Positions 55,713 to 64,000 of a stretch of DNA of 64,000 nt are shown here, piece by piece (within the stretch, counting starts at the first letter, position 1; each line of letters opens with the position of its first letter). Location: positions 8,380,891 through 8,444,890 of the forward strand of contig OY744461.1 of NCBI GenBank assembly GCA_963556145.1, in the 5' to 3' direction. The notes under the pieces were generated by a model. The model made no database searches and was not told where the DNA came from. It was given only the letters and a program-made list of their open reading frames with translations. Origin of the DNA: Hygrocybe punicea (taxonomy: Eukaryota; Basidiomycota; Agaricomycetes; Agaricales; Hygrophoraceae). The translations under genes were made by a program, and so were the position numbers.

Positions 55713-58700
55713 GTGAGCTCATTTACACCTCCACTGCTGTCTGTGTGTTGTGTAAGTCAATGCCACCAATATGGGTGTCTGTCTTTTGCCCGAGATGGGT
55801 GTCTGTCTTTTGCCCAAGATGGGTGTCTGTCTTTTGCCCAAGATGGGTGTCTGTTGCAGATGTGCAATGTCTATAAAATTTCAATACTACACATATGGCA
55901 TTACTACTTCATTTGGCTTTATGATTGGTTACTTAAATGCTGTATCATGCCTAAGCATAATGTTGCTACTATATGCCATTCTCTATCTCTCAGTATGCAG
56001 CAACATTTGATGTTACGCCATGACTTTCAAGTATTGTTAGCACTTTCACATCTTCCTGTAAAAATCTCAGTATTATGCAAGCCCAGACAAGCTCTCCTTC
56101 CTTCTGCCTTAATAATATGTAACACAAATGGTCTTCAACTCCCCATGAGTGTTAATCTATCCTGGCTATTCATTGTATATGATTTACTGTCCTTTGGTAA
56201 ACAGTTAATAACAGTTGATTTACTTTCCTTTGGTAAACAGTTAACAGCTGATTTCCAGTGGAGTCACATATACATGTGGCATTTCAATTACATCATTCCT
56301 GACTGTTGTAAAATTTCCAATGTTAGTGTGCAGTCTATTGGTGAATATACAACAAGACCATCTGGAGGTAGTAGATCATATGTATTTCCCTCATCTGCTG
56401 TGCTGCCTTGTTCACAGAACAGTTGTGACAATCTCAATTGTGATTCTGTTTTCCACTTTGTTGATCATGTTGACAATGCTGGTCTAGAAGCTTTTCCAAT
56501 TGAACAGTTATTTGTACACACCAATATTCCATTGACAGAACTTATTCCACATATTTCTGTTAGGATGGTGCAAAAAATTGCTCACATGCATCATATATCT
56601 ATTGGCTCTCATGTTCCTAAGGAAAAACTGGCTTCACATTTTAAAAATCATGACTGTGTAAATTGCAAATCATTTGTTAGTGTTTTCTCTGTTACAACAT
56701 GTCGAAAATCCAGAGACCGCTTGCAAAAGATGAAATCTAAGGCAGAAACATCATCTAAACATCAAGATCTTGTTCAATTAAATAGTATTGATCATTGCCC
56801 ATTTCCTCCTGCTCCTCTATCCCAACAACTTTCACATACTGTTTTGTCAGATTTTTGTAGTGAATGTATGCCTAATAGATTTGAAGAGTCAGGATGTGCT
56901 GTTTGTGGAGAACTGGTACCATTACATGATCTAAGTCGATTGAAAAGTGTAAAAGGCATACTTAGTATTTTAGAAGCTCCTGGAGTTACAAGAGTTGAAC
57001 GGAAAAAGGCAACTAATAAAATTCAAGAATACAAAGGACCTGTTTTAGACTATCAATGTGACAAAATCTGTAATAAGTGTCAAAGCTGTATTAGGAAAGG
57101 AAATGTCCCTGAACTTGCCTTAGCAAATGGTCTTTGGATTGGAAATGTTCCAAAAGAACTTGCAGATCTTCGCTTTGTTGAAAAACTCCTTGTTGCCTGT
57201 ATACGTCACAACTGTTGCTTTGTGCAAGTGGCTTCAGGTATGAGGAAGATGATATCTCATGTTGTTGCATTTCAGTCACCTATTCCAAAGGTATATCAAG
57301 TGCTACCACCACCAGTTGATGAACTTGATGATGTTTTAGCCATTTTATTCACTGGGCCTTGTAAGCCAACAGAAAAAGACTTTGAACGAACACCCTTACT
57401 GGTGCGAAGGAACTATGTAGCAAGAGCACTTGAATGGTTGAAGCTTAACCACTCTAATTACCATGATTTAGATATATCTTATGATAATCTTGCTGGATAT
57501 CCTGAGGATAGCCCACCTGTTTCTGTTGAATATCGTCAAAAAGAGACAAACAAAGTTTCAGAGGGGACAAGTGTATTTGATAATGAACTTGAGGATGGTA
57601 CAGAACATGGAGACTGTCCTTTTGTTGTTCATGGGCTGGCAGGTGAGGACATGGGTACTAAGACCATTAACTCACTGAAAGGGATTGCACTTCAACATCT
57701 CAATAGTGGAGGTAAGATGTTGGCAATTGGTCATTCAGATACATTGGAATCTATTTACAAGAATCCTGAGCTTTATCCACAGATGTTCCCATGGCTATTT
57801 CCATATGGAATGGGTGGTATTGGATCTACATCATTGTCTGATGCTGAACACAAGTGTCATCTCCTGATGTATCATGATAAACGCTTTCAGACAGATATAT
57901 ACTTTCCATTTGTTGCTTTCAGCCATGCTCAAGTGAAAGCAAGCACAACTGGTGGTTTTCTCCTTGCAGAAAAGGCCAAATTCCATGATATAACCAATCG
58001 TCTGTTGAGTGTTGATCAAAATGTGTTGTCTTCATTGGCTAAAAGACTCTCTGAAGGTGAAGTGGTTAAACCTGTTAGCCAAGAAGAAAAAGATTGCTAC
58101 CAATTAGTTCGTGATCTTGATCATGTAGGAGCTAAAGTAAGTGGATCCACTACAAGCAAGAAGTATATGAGAAATGAAATTTGGTCTTTGATTTCATACT
58201 GTGGTGCTCCTTCTTGGTATATTACATTATCCCCATCTGATAACAAACACCCAATTTGTTTGTACTTTGCAGATACAAAGGAGAAGTTTGATCTTAAAAT
58301 TAGATCAAGTGATGAAAGAATGCATCTGATTGCTAGGAATCCAGTTGCTGGTGCACGTTTCTTCCATTTCATAGTTAGTCTGTTTATTAAGCATGTTTTG
58401 GGTGTAAATACAGATCATCCAGGAATATATGGAGAGACATCTGCTTATTATGGCACTGTTGAGCAGCAAGGTCGGCTCACTTTGCATCTTCACATACTAC
58501 TTTGGATTTGTGGATGTCTTACACCACAAGAGATTCGCAAGCGAATGTTGGATCCTTCCTCAGATTTCCAGCAAAATATGGTCAAATATTTAGAAAGTAC
58601 ACATGTAGGTGAATTTCTCACTGGAACAAAGGATCAAGTACTCCAAAATATTGATGAAGCTTCTCAGTCTCCAAATTATATAGATCCAACACAAACTTTG

Positions 58701-61700
58701 CCTGAAGCACCCTCTAATTCTTGTGATAAAATGTGTGGGAATTGTCAGCTATGTCATGATTGGAACCTCTGGCAGATTAAGTATGAGACAGTGGTAGATG
58801 ATCTTTTGGCAAAATCCAACATACATCGCTGTTCTAGCAACATAAATAAAGATGGCTCTCAAAATAAAATACGCCAATATGTTGGATGCTTGGATAACAA
58901 GTGGGGGAAATGTAAAGCAAGGTTTCCTCGTCCTGTATTTATGCAGACTGAAGTAGACTCTGAAACTGGTGCCCTTAATATGAAAAAGGCTGAGCCAATG
59001 ATTAACACAGTTACTCCTCTTCTTACTTATTTGGTTCGCTCCAACACAGATGTAACATCTCTAAAATCAGGAACAGCAATCAAAGGGGTTATTCTTTATG
59101 TGTCTGACTACATTACCAAAGTTGCTTTGAAAACACATGTTATATTTGACACTATTCGTGCCATGTTTCAAAAGAATAGTGAGATAATCAGTGGTAGTGA
59201 AACTCAAAGGGAGAAATCACGAAAACTCATGACCAAGATTGTGAATAATCTCAGTGCTAAGATGGAAATTGGTTCACCAATGGCCTGTATGTACCTTTTG
59301 CGAAATCCTGACCATTATACAAATCATCACTTTACCACCTTCTATTGGCAGAACTACATCCACAAGGCAAGACAGATCTGGGAAATTTATGAAATTAAGG
59401 AGCATGTTGAAAAGGTTGCCTTGATCAAACACAGAGGTTGTATTATTGGATTATCCCCTGTTTATGATTATATCTATCGCCCCCATGAACTGAAGGATAT
59501 GTGCTTGTATGATTGGATAAGTCGATGTTCTCGGGAGAAGCTTCCTAAACCCAAAATGAATAAAAATTGCAGTGAAGAACTTGCTAGTGTCAAGGATGTG
59601 AGTGCAACTTATGATACATATTTTACACATCAGGATGAGTCATTTATATCTGATATGGACAATCATTGCAATGACATTTCTGTGTCCATGGATAACTCGA
59701 AACCTGAGGAACCAGATAATAATGATGCAGGAGAAATTTCATCTTCAAATATGTCAATTAAGTCTTCTCCTGTTGGTTTGTTTGCATTTCTTGACTGTCA
59801 TCCACTCTATAAGTCACATGGTACACGTTGTGTAAATGAAAACTGCATAAAAGTTCCCAATTTTGTAGGAGCCACATTACCACGATGTGATCAAGGTGAT
59901 TGTGAATATTATTGCTCAACCATGCTTGCATTGTTTAGACCTTGGCGCTCTGGACATGACTTGAAAACAAAAGATCAATCTTGGGATGAGTCCTTTTTAT
60001 CTCATGACTTTACTTTGAGGCAAAGAGAACTTATGAACAACTTTAATATAAAGTATGAATGTCTTGATGCTCGTGATGACTTTCATGCTCAGCTTCGTAA
60101 AGGTTCTGTTGTCTTGCCTAGTTGGATGGATGGTTCTGACCATACTTTGGATCATGGTGATGATTTGGAGCAAGTGGATGGTGACTACATATTTGAAGAT
60201 GCCTCTGAAAAAATAAGTGATGAGTTCAACATGGAGTTCAAAGATATTGGAAAACGGCAGAAGAAACGTCAACTTGATATGGCAGCTATGCGCTCAATAA
60301 TGAATAACACAGGTTAGACAGAGCCTTTATCCACAGTGATACCAGTTTCTCTGCCACCACCACCAGAGATTATCCAATCTGGAAGTCAATGGAAAGCTGT
60401 TGTGCAAAAGAGTAGACAAGATATACTTGAACACCGTGTAGAAAATCTTCCAAGTCATATTAATGGTGATTCTCTAACACAACCATTAAGCTATAACCAA
60501 GTTAAAGTTGTTGATAAATCATATCTTGAAAAAATTTCACATTCTAAAAAATCTTTGTTAGCACTAGACAATATTGTGAAAGACTTTAGTTTAAATGAAG
60601 AACAACAGAGGGCATTTTACATAGTTGCACATCATGCATCCAATACAAATTCTGAACAATTGAAAATGTATATTGGTGGTATGGGTGGAACTGGTAAAAC
60701 TCAAGTTTTGAAGGCATTAGTAAAGTTTTTCAAGTCAAGAAATGAAGCTCATCGTTTTGCTATTGTGGCACCTACTGGAACTGCTGCTGCTCTGCTGGCA
60801 GGATCTACATATCATTATATGTTTGGTTTAAATGAGAATACTGATGAGCATATATCAAATAAACAACTTGCTCAATTAAGATCACGACTTTTGGGTGTTA
60901 ATTATATATTTTTTGATGAAGTTTCAATGTTGTCTTGTCGAGATATGTACAGGATTAGTGCAAGGATGGCTAAGATTTTCAATGAAACTGAGTTGCCTTG
61001 GGGTGGATTAAACATGATATTTGCAGGGGATTTTGCACAGTTGCCTCCTGCAATTGGTCATGAAAATGCTTCTCTCTATAGCAGAACTGTTGGAAGTTTT
61101 TCTACCAACCACCAAGATCAAGAAGCTGCTATTGGAAAGTCATTGTGGCACCAGGTTACAACTGTAGTAATACTACGGGAAAACATGAGGCAAAGACTTC
61201 AAACAACAGAAGATGCACAACTTAGACAGGCTCTTACAAATATGCGATATAAAGCTTGTACTGCTGAAGATATTGTATTTTTGAGATCATGAATATCAAG
61301 TAATTTGCCTGGTCGTACATCAGTGAAGCATGACAACTTTAGACAAGTGTCAATAATTACTGCTTTAAATATTCACAAAGATGAGATCAATTGCTTGGGG
61401 TCAATGAGATTTTCTAAAGAGACTGGTCAACCACTGGTTGATTTTTATTCTGATGATTCAGTAGTTTCCAAAGATAGAAAAAAGGGAAAATCTCAAGCTA
61501 AAACTCACAAGTACCACACATTATCAGATAGTCTTCATGAAGTTCTGTGGAATCAACCTCATAGTTCCAACTCAAAATGTATCCCTGGGAAACTTTCATT
61601 GTGTGTTGGTATGCCTGTCATGATCCGGAATAATGGTGCAACTGAGCTATGCATTACCCGAGGCCAAGAAGGCATAGTGCATAGCTGGCAAACAGCAAAA

Positions 61701-63272
61701 GGTATGCAAGGTCAGAGAGTGTTGGACACATTGTTTGTGATGCTACTTAATCCTCCACAAGTTGTGAAGTTAAATGGACTTCCTGAGAATGTTGTACCAC
61801 TGACAAGAACAAGTGTTACAGTAGACTGTGCACTACCAGATGATTCATCTATTACATTATCACACAGTCAGGTAGAGGTACTTCCCAATTTTTCAATGAC
61901 TGATTATTCTTCACAAGGAAAGACAAGGCCTAATAATCCAGTTGATCTAAATAACAGTCGAACTCATCAATCATATTATACTGCATTATCACGTAGTGCA
62001 TCTGCCCTTGGTACTGTTATTTTACAAGGATTTGATGCAAGAAAGATAACAGGGGGCACATCTGGGGCATTACATCAGGAATTCCGCGAGCTGGAAATTT
62101 TAGATGAAATAGTCAAATTAAGATACAGAGGCAAGCTTTCAAGTTCTGTTACTGGTGATCGCAGAAATTCTCTGATTGAAACCTATAGATTGTGGAAAGG
62201 CAAGCATTATGTTCCAGAAAATGTGCACAAGGCAATTCGATGGAATAAGTCTGATCCATATATTCCAGGTGAAGAGGATAAAATTCCATGGAAAATTCTG
62301 GACAAAAAAGAAAAGGTTCTTCTGAAGTCAAATTATGTTCCTGCCCAAGGCAGTTCACCAGCATTGTTTTATCAAAATTCTACTAATAAGAGAAAAATAA
62401 GTGGGTCTTGTGTTGCCCCTCAGAGAAAGAAATTGAAAAGAAATCATAATATTAATGATACTTTATTGACCTCTATGAACATTCCAATTGGTACACTCTG
62501 GAGTAACAACAGCTGTGCATATGACTCTGTGATAACTATATTATATAACATTTGGTAGGATGATAAGATTACTTGGTCTAATTCTTTCAGAAATTTAAAC
62601 CCTCAATTTCTTGGCATGTTGGTGGATGGATTTTCAAGATATTCTGAAGGTGAATGCTCTTTGGAAGAAGTGCGTGATCATATAAGACACTATCTAGATC
62701 AACATTCACATCATAACTTTGCATGGGGGGTGAATACTAGTGTTAATATCTTATTAGATACATTGTTACAAACTGAAATCCCCATTCTTTCCTCTCATAT
62801 TTCTTGCCCTCAACGTCATCCTGTGTCCAGACAGCAGGAAGCAGCAAAAAATTGCCATATAGATATTGGTAGGATTGACTTTGTTTCTATTCAGAATGAA
62901 CTTGATCTGTTTGTAATTTCTCTAGCTTCAAAGTGTACAGTCTGCAATGACTTTCTACTTCGAAATTTTACTTTTATAAATGCCCCTCAGTTACTTGCCT
63001 TTGCTACATCTGCTTCCACCACTACTTTAGATCACAATTTGGTAGTCACTGTTGAAGGAAATACAGAACCAAAACCATATCAGCTTAGGGGTGTCATATA
63101 TTATGGAAGTGATCACTTTACATCTCGTATTATCAGTTTGACAGGTCAAGTTTGGTTTCATGATGGTATCATTACTGGAAGAGTTACAGAATATGAAGGA
63201 ATGTTGGAAGATGTTGTTTTAACTGTTTGCAAATCAAAAAAACCTTGTATTTTGATATATATCCCTATATAA
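55713..63272 (+). pseudogene. Helitron Rep-PIF1 helicase with C-terminal peptidase-like domain, three stops
   Basis: One continuous frame is broken only by TAG at 60315-60317, TGA at 61290-61292 and TAG at 62556-62558. The domains in order are a cysteine-rich N-terminal region (CSECMPNRF, CAVCGEL, CNKCQSC), a DUF6570-like segment (GLWIGNVPKEL) and the HUH Rep domain (LTLHLHILLW near 58470; tyrosines in LYVSDYITK near 59095). The PIF1 helicase follows with GGMGGTGKT (60676), FFDEVSML (60910), GDFAQLPP (61027), YSSQGKT (61907) and YTALSRS (61978). A final domain has NNSCAYDS (62508) and YQLRGVIYYGSDHF ... WFHDG (63080-63165), resembling the Cys and His boxes of C19-type ubiquitin peptidases. 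The real start may lie downstream of 55713. Confidence 0.85.
55771..55856 (+). repeat. 24-bp tandem repeat at the start of the Helitron frame
   Basis: About 3.6 units of ATGGGTGTCTGTCTTTTGCC plus four bases, read in frame as DGCLSFA(R/Q). The multiple-of-three length keeps the frame open, but the segment may be non-coding leader. Confidence 0.85.
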
Positions 63273-63429
63273 TTGCTTTCTAAATACTCTCATTGCAACT
63301 TGTATTAATGTCACCATCTTGAATGTAGAAATATATTCATATTTATGGGTTACAAGATGGATTAAATTAAAGTAAGTACAATTTTTGCTTGAATATACTG
63401 TTAATTTGATTTGATGAGGATGAGGATAT

Positions 63430-63454
63430 GCCGTGCACAGCAACGGCCCTCTAG
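63430..63454 (+). terminator. candidate Helitron 3' terminus (hairpin plus CTAG)
   Basis: GCCGT at 63430 pairs with ACGGC ending at 63447, and the stem can extend by GC/GC with a bulged A. Three bases (CCT) separate it from CTAG at 63451-63454. Such a hairpin ends Helitron replication. Confidence 0.5.
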
Positions 63455-64000
63455 CACAAGTCTTATACGACCTGAGCCACCAAAATCAAAATTCCACTCT
63501 ATCGTCGCGGCAAATGCCGAATTTGGCTCTGTTTGCTCCTTCAAGCGCAACGACTTTCAGACTTTCCAGTATGGCTTCGATGTTGACGGATCAACGATTT
63601 CTCGTCCCTCCCCTTATCTCTGGATAGCCCAGGTGAATATCCAAGCCGTTTGGAGACGAGCATGCCTGAAAATTGGTGGCTGGGCACTCCCAGCCCTCCG
63701 GTAAGTGTTCTTTTTTGTTTCAATTTAACTGGTAGACCAACGCAGGTAAACGACCACCAACGCCGCAAATACCCTGATCCCAACTGCATCCACAACATCA
63801 ACAACATCAACACCATGGCCGACGCGTGACACAGCAACCCCAAATGTCCACCCACTGCGCATCAAACGTGCCCACACAAGTGGCTTGGAATCAACCCCCC
63901 AACTCGTACATAGCTCGCATATTTTATAAGAGAAAAATGAAAGCCTGGCTCATCTTCCCCGTCCTTGTCAGTTTGTTCCCCGCATCATTCGCTCTGCTAC
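63455..64000. other. dispersed repeat copy 2 and unresolved right edge
   Basis: 63462-63545 repeats the segment at 53091. From 63700 a GTAAGTG donor and a low-complexity AACATCAACAACATC stretch suggest part of a gene or element continuing past the window. No product is recognised. Confidence 0.4.

Larger units (their letters stand above)
55577..63454 (+). mobile_element. Helitron, autonomous type, boundaries approximate
   Basis: A single large Rep-helicase gene fills it. The candidate 3' end is a GCCGT...ACGGC hairpin followed by CTAG at 63451-63454, as Helitrons end in a hairpin and CTRR. The 5' end is not certain; a TC preceded by A at about 55577 is one option. The base after CTAG is C rather than the usual T. 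Confidence 0.6.

Overview
This window looks like a transposon-dense stretch of an Agaricomycete (mushroom-forming basidiomycete) genome. Genes are cut by many GT-AG introns of about 46-58 nt with CTAAC/CTGAC-like branch sites, coding sequence lies on both strands, and the mobile elements (Tc1/mariner, PIF/Harbinger, MULE-like, hAT, Ty3/gypsy, Helitron) are typical of such fungi. There are no bacterial operons, rRNA genes or CRISPR arrays. The species cannot be named from sequence alone.

Layout. 0-5 kb: an unidentified open frame and two non-autonomous hAT-type elements (1223-2481 and 2798-4715), the second carrying a 372-bp MITE. 5-7 kb: a Ty3/gypsy relic lacking protease, RT and RNase H. 7-10.4 kb: gene-poor, with a possible tRNA-derived SINE. 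10.5-16.2 kb: the only clear host-type locus, a head-to-head pair of a ZZ-kinase-Sel1-ankyrin gene and a helical-bundle/pseudokinase gene. 16.4-19.2 kb: a complete Tc1/mariner element with TA target duplications and a broken transposase. 20.5-22.9 kb: a hAT element with a second hAT family nested in it. 23.4-31.2 kb: two related zinc-cluster/coiled-coil pseudogenes and a second gypsy pol, interrupted by two hAT elements. 32.3-35.4 kb: an apparently intact two-gene PIF/Harbinger element with TAA target duplications. 35.5-48.8 kb: a four-level nest, in which a probable host membrane-protein gene is split by a Harbinger element, itself split by a hAT and by a MULE-like element, the latter split by a small LTR element. 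48.8-52.9 kb: a second MULE-like element. 53.4-54.4 kb: a 199-bp tandem repeat. 55.2 kb: a small spliced gene with a signal peptide. 55.7-63.3 kb: a long Helitron Rep-helicase gene with a C-terminal cysteine-peptidase-like domain.

Three themes link the elements. (1) Insertions can be removed on paper with one target-site copy, and the interrupted reading frames then continue exactly, which gives a relative order of events. (2) Almost all in-frame stops in the broken transposon genes, and all four mismatched target duplications, are C-to-T or G-to-A changes, mostly at CpG, as expected from decay of methylated cytosines. (3) The non-autonomous hAT elements lack a transposase but carry small two-exon reading frames, with matching intron positions between copies, and a recurring 51-54 bp palindromic module centred on GTCAATTGAC. 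This combination, and the MLKL/RIPK-like gene pair at 14.6 kb, are the parts most worth following up.
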